The translations under genes were made by a program, and so were the position numbers. The notes beneath the pieces were generated by a model. That model had not been told where the DNA came from, searched no databases, and saw only the letters and a list, made by a program, of their open reading frames with translations. Positions 51,911 through 64,000 of a stretch of DNA of 64,000 bases are shown piece after piece. Position 1 is the first letter of the stretch; the number at the start of each line of letters is the position of its first letter. The stretch covers positions 36,531,425-36,595,424 of the forward strand of contig CM076266.1 of assembly GCA_038380795.1 (NCBI GenBank), in the 5' to 3' direction. Source of the stretch: Pyrocephalus nanus (Eukaryota > Chordata > Aves > Passeriformes > Tyrannidae).

Positions 51911-54900
51911 TTTATTTTTTATTTTTGTTCCTTATGGCAATTTAGAAAATTGTGAGTTTGTGCTCTTGAGAAGCTTGCATGCTTAGAAGGACTTACGTTC
52001 AGGTAAACTTTTGGTCTTTCCCAAAGCAGTGCTCTTATGATCTTTTTCTAGGTGCTTTGTAGTTCTCTTCTGACTTACATTTTATTTCTGTTGTATACCT
52101 ACCTCTGCCATCCACTCTTTTTAAGATCTCTGCAAGCTCACAGTGCCACAAGTGGCATCATGAAATGTAGTGGGTTAGTCCATGGTGTGATATCTTTGAT
52201 TATTCTTGTTGTTATTATTATGTAGAATCAAGTCAAAGAACATGCACTATTAAATTGTTAGTGAAGATCTTAACTAGAAACAACACTAGGGTTTGGCAGA
52301 TTACAGCTGACGTGACTCCTGTTGCTAAAGCCACTTTCTTTTCTTGTTCTTTACAAGAAAGGTCAATTAAGTCATTGGTCACTGCTGTCTTAATGAGCAA
52401 GAGTGCAAAGGTTCCTTCTCATTTGTTTTATGACTGATTGGAGGTCTGGATTTGCTCTGCCCTAAGAGATGGCACGAAGAAGATATGCCTTGATGTAATG
52501 TGTAATGATAAAGTCTTACTAGTAAAAGTTTAATACTGGGCTTTTGAAAAATGTTTCTTTCAAATGCAATACAAGTGTTCATACAAATAGTCACATGAGC
52601 ATTAGTTCAAGAAATTAATGAAGTCATCATGACAAATTAATCCTTTCAACTATGATGTATCTATTATTTGTCCTCAAAGGATACATTGTGGTTAGCTATG
52701 TAATACCTGTTATTGCTGTGTTTACTGGCATGCTTTCTTCCCATTTTTAAGCATGCAGAAGACCATTAGTATAATTTGTTAGCTTGCTCTCTGTATTGGA
52801 TATACATCTTAAATTTGAAATATGGTGGGAAAATAGAGGTCTGCTTCCAAAAAGTATGTTTAACAAAATCAGTTAGAAATGTGTTAATTTTTGACAATGC
52901 AAAGTTCTGAGAATTGACTTAAGAAATACTGGGGAAAAATCCAAATAAATAGCAAATGAATTACACTCAAGGTAGGGCAAGGATACCAAATGAATTTGTC
53001 ACAGAATTACAAGTTTCAAAAGCCTAGTACTTAGTCTTTTTTTTATTAAGTTCATTAATTTTCAGATTGTAGTTATGTGTTTTTAAGACACTATTGTGAT
53101 TGAACATACTTATAAAGAGTTAGTGACCTGGTTTGTAGAATTAAGTACCTAAAGTAAACTTTTGAGAAGTTTAAAGTTGAAATGTAAAAACCAAGTATTT
53201 AAATATGTTCTTTTTTGTGTGTGTGGAGTAACAAAGAAATTCAGTTACAGTATACAGTTACTCAACCATATGAAATGATAATTCTAAACTGTGCAGCTAT
53301 AGTTCAGTGTTCTGGTGACTCCCAAGAGTAGCACTGGGGCTTTGCACAGGGAGAGATCCCTGTGGTACTGGATGCTATCAAAGAATGGGAAATACTTTGT
53401 AATTGTGTTCTTAAACATTATCTGTGAACCCAGAAGTTTACCCATTGTGCTGCTTGAAAAGTCCTGTTTTTCTAACCTAACTGAAAAATGCACTAAGTGT
53501 TATATTTAAAAATCATTTCACTTAAAAGGAGTGTTTATTAAAGCTACTACAGGGTATGTTGGAATTGAAACTCGTTCAAGATTTATGATCGTGTATTTAG
53601 GGTTGATTTTTGCCAGGAACAGATGGCACTGGAAGCAGACAGCTGACAAGTTATACAGCACAAAACACCTATTAAATGATATTTTTTAAGTGTGATCATG
53701 AAATAATGAGAGTATTTAAAGTGTTATTGCAAAATTTGGTTTTGAAGAGCAGATAGGCTAAAGAGGAGTTTTTATGAAGGGGTTTTCCAGAAAGTGTTTT
53801 AATTCAAAGATTTTGGATCAGTAGATGTTGAACTATTTGAAGGGCAAAATTAATTTTCTATTCTGATATGCTCTTGGGAAAGCTATGGACTGGTTACAGC
53901 AGTCTTACTGGATATGCATGGGATAAGAAATCTGCCTTTAAGGCATCTAGCTCCTTAGAACTCTCTGTACTTTTAAGTAGTTACTCTAAGTCAATTGCTG
54001 AGATAGCAAACCAGGAATAAATAAACAAAACAAAACAGGAATAAATTGATGTATCTCAAAGGACTCTTACTTCTTTGAGAAGAGGTAGGTTTGAAATCTG
54101 TGTCTTTAAGTTAGCACAGGTTTGTACACTGTATGAGTTTTGATCAATGAAATAACCAGTGAAGCAATTAAAGCTTCTGGTTTAGGTAAAATGAAACAAA
54201 GGTGGCCTTATGATGGTTCTAGGTTAGGAGAGTTTATTAAGAAGCTCACAAAACCACTATCCCTGTCACCTTATTCCAGATTTGGGTTTAATGGGGTCAT
54301 AAGGCCTTCTACGAATTTCTCATGTTCTAATCCTTATACAAACTCCTGCGTAGAGAAAATGTTTGGCAAACTTGATAAATGGGAGTACTGCAAATGGAAG
54401 GTTTATGTATTTTTCATGTAATGCAATCCAAAGGCAAATATAAACATGATGTTGGGCTTTTTGTGACACAGAACTATCATTCTGAATACTGATTCCTTAA
54501 GGACTGAGCCCTTTTATTGCTTTTTGGTGTGTTGACAGCATTGACCAATATCTGGAATTAAACTTGGGAGTTTCTTATTGGGAATATAAATTTCTTTGTT
54601 GTTTCTGCTGGAAACAACAAGTTTGAAAAAGCTGAAAGTTCTCTTTCAACTATGTAAAACCTGCCTAATGCAATTAGATCTGTTTCCTTTCTATTATTTC
54701 CGCTGATTTAGGGTTGTGATTTAGTCCTATTTGCCTTGCAGATTTTTGAGTTGGAAAATGAAGATGGCACAACACTTGCTTTTCCGAGTTGTTAAATACT
54801 GCCACAACACTGTGATATTTGGAATTAAACAGTACCAACAGTGTTAGATATTACATGTTGTGTAACAGTGACTTTTATGTACAAAACCCCTTCTCTATTG

Positions 54901-54961
54901 ATATCTTTCTTTTAACGTCATTTAAATTTATGAAACTAAGGGAAGAATACTAGGGTCAGAA

Positions 54962-55013
54962 TTTATATTAGTATGGTATCTCAGTGCTTTATATTAGTAT
55001 GATATGTCAGTGC
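54962..55013. repeat. 26-bp tandem duplication with two mismatches
   Basis: Two adjacent 26-bp units (54962-54987 and 54988-55013), each starting tttatattagtatg and ending tcagtgc, differ at two positions. This is an older local slippage duplication within the ANKRD28 intron. Confidence 0.9.
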
Positions 55014-57746
55014 TGTAAGATGTCTGCTTCTAAGGTTCCTTGTTAAAGCTGAAAGCTTTCTTAGTGTTATTTAATGTAGTCCTTCATATGCAGTAGTTTG
55101 TATTTGCAGATGAAATTTGGTCATCGAATGATTACTGTTTCTTAAGTAGTTTGTATCGTGGTACTTTAGTAGCTTTTAAAATACAGAATTCTCTTTCGTT
55201 TTAGTCAGATTTCATTTATTAAAATTCACTAAGAAAATTTAAGACTTCAGATGGAACAAAATGAGAACGAGAGGTTGCTGAATGCAGCATTTCTGCTTTT
55301 GTAACAAGTTCTGAAACCCATTTTTTTAAATACTAAACCTAAAACTTTCACACAGAGAAGTTAAATTAAAAAAAAAATTGTTTAGAAGCATAAAAAAATG
55401 TGAGCTGTGAAACTAGAGGGAAAAGAAAGGTCAGGGCTTCTGTCAAAGCACCCTCAGCATGCGGAATATTTGTGGTCTTTAGATACCCTGGGGCTTGAGA
55501 TTGTTGAAATACCAAACTCTGGAGGTGACCCAGAAGATGACAAGCTCTGAGCATCCCAGCACTGCAGTGAGTAGGGACATCTCCACCAACTTCCTGAATA
55601 AGTAAACTTCCAGTTTGTACTCCTGGCTGCAGAACTGGGAGTTTTGCTTTGAGTCTTTTCAAGTTGTCAGTTTAAGAGCAGCAGAACTGAAATATTTGCA
55701 TGACTGGAATCTCACAGCTTGGAAACAGGAGCATTGGAGTGGAAATGTTGCTTGTGTTTAAGCTGCTTTTGTGTTTGCATCTTGGTGGTTTCAGGATGCT
55801 CAATGGTTTTTGTTAATAGAGGTTGGATTTTTTGGAGAATCATGTCTGACATTTGGACGTTGAATGTTTCAGGAAAATATATTTGGATCTTAGTGATGAT
55901 TAGTGTATTTCTAGAAAACAACTCCCTTCTGTCCAGTGTTTTATTGGAAGATTTCCAATTCCTTCTGTCTCATTAGTTACTTGTATTACTTCAGTCACTG
56001 AGATGTTGAAAACTGAAAAAAAACCCCCAACACAAAGAAACCAACAACAGCAGTGTGATGAACATTTTAATCATAATGTTTTGCCCTTTAGATGGGGAGT
56101 GCAGTTTTTGCTCATGTTCCTGTGTAAATGCTGTGTCTACAGAAGAATGTACTCATGGCCTATCTTTTTTTAATTCTGTGCATCCAGGTTGTTTGGTTTT
56201 GGTTTTGTTTTTTTTCCATAGATAGCAAGTCTTGGTGCCAGGGGGCTGTCTCTTTTTATCCTAGGTGTGTTTAATTTGCAGTTGAGACGTACGGGCAAGA
56301 AATTGGTGAGGCATTATGTGGTGCTAGTGGTAAATTGGTAGTATTGATTCCTTAGGGTGCATCAGTGTCAGGTTTGCACTGCTCAGTTTGGAAGGACTTT
56401 TGTGTAATCCAGAAAATTCTGTTAGGAAACATGGATAAGGTGGTGAACTGTGTAGCTTTGACTTTTTCTGGGCAGGGACTAACAGAGGGAGTAGGTTGTT
56501 TTGGGGCAAGGGGTTGTGTGTGTGATGATGTTTTCTTGGAGCAGTGTGGGTTGAACGTTCTAAGTTTTGAAGTTGTCTTTTATGTTTTAGAAGAACTTCT
56601 TGGGTCTCAGCTCTAGTTTTGCTATCTGATCTCTCCTGCCATGAACTTTAATTTTATTCTTGTATTGTGCTAGCTCTCAAGTAGGGATTTACTGAATAAG
56701 GTTATTTTAGTAAGGGAGAGGAATGCTCTTCAAAATAAAATGTGAATAAAAAATGTGTATTACTTTTATGATAGTTAGAACACAACGGTTGAATTAATAG
56801 CAGTGTCGTGTGACTTAAAGTTTCTTGCTGCATATAATCTTGATCCCTTGCCCCTTGAAAGTCTACTAAAAAAATCTAGGCATCTAAGTAGAGCTTAGGC
56901 TAGAACCACGATGCTGACTGATTATCTGTCTCTTTTCTGATTTCTCAGCAGCCTTCCCTCAGAGAGCAAACTGGTTGGTTCTTGTTCATTTTTATCACTC
57001 ACTGTGATGTGATGTTATTTTTCTGATTAAACTGGTGCAGGGGAAATGGCACTGATCCTGAAAGAGTTGAGGGATATTTTGTACTAATCTTTCAAAAGAG
57101 AATCTTCATCAGCATTTATTGTGTATATCTAAGTAAGATCCTTGTACCTCCAAAAGGATGTTAGATTAGCCTGAACTAATTAAGAGTGCTGGGTGTTCCT
57201 TGCATCCTCCAGTGTTTTTTGCAAAATAAATTGCATCTCTACCTTCTCTTTGCTTCTTTATAATAAACAGAACAGTTGAAATTGGGTTTCGATATTTTTG
57301 TCCCATGCACTCCAGCTTTTTTTCTATTTTCTATTAATAACTTTTGAAACTATCTTTAAACTTGGCAAAGAAAATGTTTCTCACTACTTATTGCATATAA
57401 CATGACACACCATTTTAACAGTGTAGGACAAACTCAGGTTCCTGTCTCTGGAGACCAGTGAATGGTGATTTATAATTGACGGGTTAATCTGAAGATGTGA
57501 TGAGCATCTGCCAATCTGTGTGTGTCAGAAAAGCAGTAGTTGACTATGTAGGTGTTAAGAGCTCCTTAGGAAGAAGCATGATTGTCTTAGTAAATGTGAC
57601 TAATGTCTTTAGAGTAATTATTTAAAATATGAAATGTACAATATTTGGAAGATGCACTTTTATGCAGTGTTTTTTCATATCATACAAAATGCTAAAACGT
57701 ACTTTTTTATTTTAAATAAAACCTTTTTTCCCCCCTCTTACCACAG

Positions 57747-57825
57747 GATAATGAGAAAAGGACTCCTTTACATGCTGCTGCCTATCTGGGAGATGCAGAA
57801 ATTATTGAACTACTTATTTTATCTG
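57747..57825 (+). CDS. ANKRD28: ANKRD28 exon: first full ankyrin repeat (26 codons plus 1 nt)
   Basis: This 79-nt exon enters in phase 0 after ccacag and leaves in phase 1 at TCTG|GTATGT. It encodes [20 protein letters not shown] followed by ELLILS, and the split codon gives the next Gly. The TPLHAAA-LGD---I-LLI-SG pattern is the ankyrin-repeat consensus (TPLHxAAxxGxxxxVxxLLxxG), and the sequence matches ANKRD28 as I recall it. It joins in frame to the exon at 37086-37169, whose last residues KKEDVNFQ lead into DNEKRTPLH. The remaining repeats lie beyond the window. An ORF running from 57634 to 57918 through this exon includes intron codons on both sides and should not be taken as a separate gene. 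Confidence 0.97.
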
Positions 57826-60800
57826 GTATGTTTTGTTCCTGTTAATGGGGAAAAAAATAACTCTCTGAACATCCAAAGGAGTAATTATGTACATCTTAGT
57901 CTGTGTAGCTTTTATTGAGATATTTAATGTTCTAGAAATTAAAGATGTTTGTACTGAAATTTTGGGTTCCAGATTTATGAGTGTTATAATACTGTCTAGT
58001 TCTGCTTTACAATATTTCTTTGTAGAAAGCTTTCTCAGTTATAGCTATTTTTATTTGTAGTTTGATGAGCTTTCAATAGTGTAACTCTAGTTTAAAGAAG
58101 TTAAAGTGTATATGTTATAGGTATGTGTTAGCAGCATTGCTTTGGTTCTGAAATGGCCTTCAGAAAAACAATTAAATTTGAACATAGAAGAACATCCAGA
58201 GTTGTTTGTATCATTTTAAATATCTTCGCCCGTTGGCTTAAATGCACAGAATATAATTAGAATCAGCTGAAAATGTTAAAATCTCATCTTTTTTTCCCCC
58301 CTATTTATTTGTACTAAGAAACTGCAAGTTCTGTTAAACAGTATACCTTGGTTTTGTTTTTTTTAAAAAAAACCTTATAAAACCAAGAAACTAAACCAAA
58401 AACCTGAAGCAGAACTTGATGACTAAAGTACTGAATTGACTCTTTGATCTTGGACAAACCTACCCATCAGGTAGCTTGAGGCTGAATTCTTGATATGGAG
58501 CTTCAAGCTTACATAGAAAGATTAAAACTTGTAGCAGTCCCATAGAATTACTTTAATCTTCAGTCTGCCTAATTGCATGCCTTACCTGTGCACAGCTGGC
58601 TATTTCCACCACCCCCATCAACCCTTAATAACAAATTTGGGTTTAAGAAAGTGTCACTTAAAATTGTAGGAGTTCGCTGCTAGACTTCCAGTTGAAATTG
58701 CCAGGTATAATTTAATTAGTTATAATTTAAGCAAGTTTTAATATTTTCATTATATATATTACCAGTACTCTCTTTATATAATTATCAGAAAGTATAATTA
58801 GTTAATATCACATTATTTGTATTTATGTATCTATGTTAAAGAAATACTTGATAGTAACAATTTTTTCAGAAAAGATCACTTTTGAATAGATGAAAGGTTT
58901 TAAAATGTGAAAAGGTGCTGGTTTTCCCTGTCAAGAAAAAAAATAAGTTCTGGTGGCTCTTTAAAATATATACTGACTTCTTTCGACAACTGACAATGTT
59001 ATAAACTTTGTAAAGTTGCAGTCACCTACTTCTGAGGGTGAATTTTCTTTCTGGTTTGGGTGAACAGAGTCCATTTACCAGAATTGTGATTGAAGAAAAT
59101 AGCACTCTCTCAGGCAAGGAGCTTATGGAAAGGAGCGAGATTCTAATTCAGATAGGAATGAAATAAGATCCTGATTGGGGGATGGCACTGGGGGAAGAAA
59201 GGCTAGTCATGCTATTTGGGCACATAGCCTGGGGTTAGGTGTAAGGAGTAATGGAGATCAAAGAAGGGAAGTGAAGTCCAGAGTTGAGCAGTTGCATGGA
59301 GGAAAGATTGTGGGGTGCTGCAGTGTCTGCGAATTGTTCAGGAAGACTGGGAGGCACTGATACATCTCAGATAGCACTTATTTAATGAAAATCAAGATTT
59401 GCTTGCAGCAAAACAATGCATTGGACAGTTGCAAATCAAAAGCTTCGGAAGCTGTGGATTGTATAGGCCATGCCAGTCTAACCTTGCTGTGCTCGTGCAT
59501 TGTGCTCTGGACTTCAGTAACCTGTTGTGCCCTGCTGTGGAGGCACAACCTCCTGAAAGGCACAAGGAGAGGCCATGCTGGGAGTGAACCAGGATGGTAT
59601 GGTGAGGGATGCACAGGTAGGTTTTGAGTTGTTGACACATTTGCAAGTGAATGACGAAGGACATTAATTGCAGGATGAAAGTGGTGTCTGGTGTTCAGGC
59701 TGTTCAGTTTCAAAGGCTGTGTTGTACTTGAGTAAGAATCTACGTATTACCTGCTTGCAAGCAGTGGTTTTAGGCAAGCCTCCTAAACTAGCCTCTAAGA
59801 AGTAGTCACTAATTTAGTTGTCTTCATTTCTGAATGCTGGATTTGAAATCTTTGTGGTTGGTGAAGTGTGAGCACTGAGCTGTATCAGAAGTGCTAACTT
59901 GCTGCTTCTCTGAGAAATCAGGTCTAGGCGTCTCAAAATGCATAAGCTAGGATTTGTCTTTTAACTCTCTTAATTGGAAGACAGGAGACATAGGTTAAGT
60001 GTATTTATCCTCTCCATTTCATAAAGATAGGGAAAATTCATTTGTTGTGTTTCAGCTGGAAATCAAATTTCTCCTTTGAGACAGATGTATAATGTTACAT
60101 TTTGTCATAATAGATCAGCATTACAGAGCAAATAAAGAACATGTGTTACCACAGCAAGGTTTGAAGAACACTTGCTGTGTTGCAAGATCTCTTCTTGAAC
60201 AATGAGGAAAGTAGTCTGTTGAATAAATAGCATTTCTGAGCAGCCATCTCCGCTGTGCAGTAAATTTGCATGTAAAAATTGTGTCTGTGACCTTAATTGA
60301 CCCATTAAAACATTTCTGCACCAGGGATTGAATTAAGTGTGGGCTACTTTCATCCTAGCATTTCTCACCTTGTGAGAGCTTGTCTTTACAACTTGTAATG
60401 TCCTCTAACACAGCTTTGCTGCAGTGTTACTAGGAACCACTTCACAGCTTTCCTGCTGTGCAAGCTATGCTACAAAGACTGTTTGCTTTGTTTTTATTCT
60501 TTCTTCAAACTGAACCTCAAAATTACTGAAGTCAGTATCAGTATTAATCTTTCCACTACTCAGTGGCTCTTACCTGATTCTTTCTCATTATTCTCTATTC
60601 TTAAAGTGTTATCATGTTGCCTACATATAGTTTTTTAATTTGATTGGAATGTCTGTTGCATCCTGCTCCAGGGGATTCACGTTGTTTTCAATTATGTCTT
60701 TTGGATTACATTTTACTGTCACAATATGTTTATATTATTTTGCTATAAACATGAGCAACCCATATTGCACATACTGAAGATATAACTGATGTAGCCTTTT

Positions 60801-63800
60801 TGCAGACTTTTGTGAAGTAAGGTTTCAGTCTTAGGACCATTCTTACTTAGTCTTTGAATTCTTGAGAAATTTTCCCACTAAACCTTAAGGTTGCTCTGTG
60901 GCCTCTCCTATTGTAGTCTTTCACCTGGGCAAGAGACCTGAAGGTGATGGTTTGGTTACAGGCTCCAAACATCGAAGAAATTACTTCAGTGACTCCAGTT
61001 TGGGGTGGACATTTAGATTGCCTTTTGTTTTTTATTTTGAGACAGTGTTTCACTGAACAGTTAATAACTTGTCCCCTGAGGATGTGAATGTCTTACCAAC
61101 AGATTGTCATACCACTGTGATCTGTGGAAGTCTAAATGTTCAAATCATCTCTCACTGTCAGACTGTAGCTTGATAAGCAATTAGCATTCCCAAATTTATT
61201 AGGTAGGGAGGTGACCAGTAAATAAAGAAGACGCATGAAAATCATTTTTTATAGCACCCAGAAGGATAGAACAGAAGTTTGTATTTTAGTCACTTGAGAA
61301 TTGTAATTTTAGAAGCATTTTCTTTTTTTGTATTACTCTGGGAAGAGTTGTAATACTCATCACAAATGTATTTTTATGACCCATGTACAGCTCTGCATCC
61401 TGGTGCACAAATACTTCTGTCTGCTCTGCATAATTGCACTGACTTTAATTGTTTAAATGATGACAAACTACTGAAAATTAGAAAAGTATAATAGTTAGGT
61501 TTTAATTAACCTAATGTCCAACTTTTTGTTATTTCCAAGAAGTTCAGATTAAAAAAATCAAACCCTTTTTAAGTCCTGCATGTGAACTTCTATTCTCTCT
61601 GTTTGTCCTACAATGTTTAATGCCGTCAGAGTCTACTCTGCTGTGAAGTGATATGTGAGAAGCAGAACAGGTTAATGTGATCACATAATGTGTTCTTGTG
61701 ATTACTAACTTTTTTCCATGTGTTTTTTTTTTTTTTAAATACCATGTAGACTTATTGCTTTCACTGAAATGAACGTAAGTTGTAAAAATTAACATTTGAA
61801 TTGTTGATTGTTTTCTTTTGAATAGATTTAGTTACTATATTGCATTGATACTTTAATACTAACCCAACACACTTCTGTTTGTTTAACCCAAAATTTTCTC
61901 TGCATGAAGCTCAGTGTTACATGAGTGTGGCCAAACTCAATCTCATTAAGGTTTGGCAGCCCACAAGTTTTTGTTTCCTCTAGGCCAGCTGGAAAATGTA
62001 AGAATCTTCCTGATACTGGAAAACTATCATTATAGTAATAACAGATTTTGGAAGATAGTAAAGACCCCTTGAGAGTTACAGAACTCTACCTGTGTTCCTT
62101 TAATCTAATTCTGAAGCTATGTGAGTATTAACAATCCATGCAATGACAGTCACACAGCTCAGCTGTTGGAAGGCTATTGCTGCAGAATCTCAGCTGCATG
62201 AAGCTCCCTTTGTTTGGATTGCAGATGTACCCACATACAGAAGGCGTTTCACAGGAGCTCCTTTTACACTTTCAGTCACTTCCTCTTCTTTTGACAGCGA
62301 TGTTGTCTGACATTTTTGAGCTGTCCTAACTTCCCCCTGGCAGCAGTAACAGTCAGTTGCTGTGAAGAAAGTAGCTCTGATGCTCTTTAAGAGAGAAAAT
62401 TAAGCTGAGTTAGGGAAAGGTAGAAATATTCAGTAGCTCAGGGAGTCACAGGACCTCCTGTTGCTCTCTGAATCTCGAGGAGGTGGTGACTGAGATGAAA
62501 TTAGCTTCCTATATTGAAAAATCAGTAAAGTCCTGGAAGGACAGCTTTGACTTGATTGTGGTTTTCCTCTCCTTTGTGGCCAGTGTATCCCCATGTGTTT
62601 TGTTTTTTTTTGTTTTGGGATTTTGGGATGGGTTTGTTTGTTTATTTCTTAAATAACAAAAAGAAAAACTGTTGAAGAGGCATCATTGTGGCTGGTCAAA
62701 AGATTCCAGTCCTGTTCCACTCAGATATTTTTTCACTATTCTAGATCCCCTGCATTTAGCCTATAAATAGCAAACATCTTTCTCTCAACGAGGTCTTATT
62801 CATTATTTTTGCAGCAATTATTTTGCAACTACCCAAGTTTTCAATAAGAAATTACCCTCAATTTCTGTTACTGATTGTTCCAATTCATATCTCAAATCTT
62901 CTTTTACTTTAAAAACTTCTTCTGTACCTCCTCCTGACTGTTCACATATTTTTCTATCTAAGGAATAGTGTTCTTCTTTATCTGTTTATTCCTCAGTGTA
63001 GTCTGAGAATTTTGTCTTGACAGCTTAAATGCTTCCAAGGTCATTGTCTCTAGATAAAATAGTGGATCATTTAAGAGCAAAAACTTCTGAAGCTATTACT
63101 GGCTGTTAGGAAAATAATTAAATAACATCTAATTACAATTGGACTGCTGGTTACTCTCAGTGATTTATTCCTGAGATTTTCCTAATTTCTGCAAAGGTAA
63201 TTCCTAGGGTTATTTCAGGATACTAGTTGTTAGGACAAAGTTCACTTTCTTAAACATACTCTGAAGATCTTACTTGCATCTTTTACTCCTAAACAAACAT
63301 TTCAGAGCTTCAAATGCTGGGTTTCTGTATTACATAACTGAATGAAAGCACTTTTGCTTTCTTTGCTTATATTATGATCTTGTTCAGTCCTAGCACATCT
63401 TGTACAGTAACAAAGGAAAATACCATTCTTGAAAGTCTAAAAATACAGACTGCAAACAGAACAGTGGAAGGCAATTCAGTACTTAAGTCAGTAATGTGAG
63501 CAAAGATGAAAATGTCTTGTCAGTTCTGTTGTATTTCTTTTCTGGATCTATTTCCAGCTAGTGGCACATGAGTAATGCAGCCACTGCATTCGTTAGTCTT
63601 CTAAGGACATTTACAAATGGGAAGAGTTCTGATGCAGAGGAGCTTGGGAGGAGAGTCACAGCAAAAGCTCTTAAGAGAGAAACACAGAGGTGAAGTGGGA
63701 GACATGGCTGTGTGGTTGTATGGCACTTGATGGGCGAAGGAGGAGGTGTGTAGTTGTTCCTTGCAGCATTTCCTGTCCAGTCGATCCTTACCTGTCTCTT

Positions 63801-64000
63801 CAGGGGGTGGTTGAGTTGCTAGTTCTTAGTAAGGATATGGACACCAAGGAGTAGCAATTGGAGTGCAGAAACATACGTCCAGGAATATGTGGCTAATAGC
63901 AATTTAAATGTACGAATGTCAGAAACAGACTGATAGAATTGAAACCTCCATGATCAGCCTGTAAATCAGCTTATGTATTCAGTTGGAAAATGGGCCTCTT
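57826..64000 (+). other. ANKRD28: ANKRD28 intron, incomplete at the window end
   Basis: The intron opens with GTATGT and no acceptor plus conserved ankyrin exon is recognised before 64000. No CR1 copy is seen. A region of relatively low stop density and higher GC at about 59170-59660 has several overlapping ORFs on both strands, none of a known family. T-rich simple stretches lie near 61720-61736 and 62602-62612. Confidence 0.85.

Larger units (their letters stand above)
37170..57746 (+). other. ANKRD28: Large ANKRD28 intron, 20,577 bp
   Basis: The intron is bounded by the gtaaaa donor at 37170 and a pyrimidine-rich acceptor (ccttttttccccccctctta then ccacag) ending at 57746. It holds no exon or CR1 copy that I recognise. 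Contents noted are T tracts near 43545-43570 and 43658-43673, AT-rich microsatellite-like sequence near 40395 and 44470-44540, the exact 39-bp direct repeats at 44555 and 46644, an imperfect tandem at 49560-49614, a 24-bp palindrome at 51887-51910 and a 26-bp tandem pair at 54962-55013. ORFs of up to 177 codons (plus strand 48531-49064) show no family resemblance or splice support. Confidence 0.9.

Noticed and set aside
1..64000. Search for CRISPR arrays, tRNA/rRNA genes, LTR retroviruses or prokaryotic operons
   Set aside because: I saw no regularly spaced repeats, no recognisable tRNA or rRNA sequence, no paired LTR ends and no dense same-strand coding.

Overview
The window looks like avian (more broadly sauropsid) nuclear DNA. 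It is AT-rich, intron-dominated sequence with no operons. Its only recognisable interspersed repeats are three CR1 LINE fragments, and I see no mammalian-type SINEs. Two short protein-coding exons match the start of the ankyrin-repeat protein ANKRD28 (the PP6 regulatory ankyrin-repeat subunit A) almost residue for residue. Nothing bacterial, plasmid, phage or CRISPR-like is present.

Layout. Positions 1 to about 34,440 hold no gene I can identify. This stretch contains a weakly supported minus-strand exon-like ORF near 2 kb, CR1 tails near 6.5 kb (minus strand) and 14.4 kb (plus strand), a C-rich quadruplex-type tract near 17.9 kb, and a 2.15-kb dead CR1 copy at 18.55-20.71 kb (minus strand). 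The rest is ordinary AT-rich sequence with poly-T tracts and microsatellites. From about 34.4 to 35.8 kb the base composition changes: CpGs and a NotI-type site appear, so this is a probable alternative promoter and 5' UTR. A 39-codon candidate first coding exon follows at 36,016-36,132. It has an in-frame stop upstream and a good donor, and it is phase-compatible with the next exon. The two firm ANKRD28 exons are at 37,086-37,169 and 57,747-57,825, separated by a 20.6-kb intron. The following intron runs out of the window at 64,000.

The three exons would join in frame as a short acidic and Ser/Pro-rich N-terminus, then the ankyrin cap (PPLVQAIFNGDPDEV...), then the first full ankyrin repeat ([19 protein letters not shown]). 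The common mammalian first exon, beginning MAFLKLRDQ as I recall it, was not found here, so it may lie upstream or be absent. All other ORFs of 60-180 codons are judged to be chance or CR1-derived.

The hunt produced no new biological system. The observations most worth checking are the alternative ANKRD28 N-terminus and its CpG-rich promoter, an exact 39-bp direct repeat bracketing about 2 kb inside the large intron, and the unexplained minus-strand exon-like ORF at 1,944-2,114.
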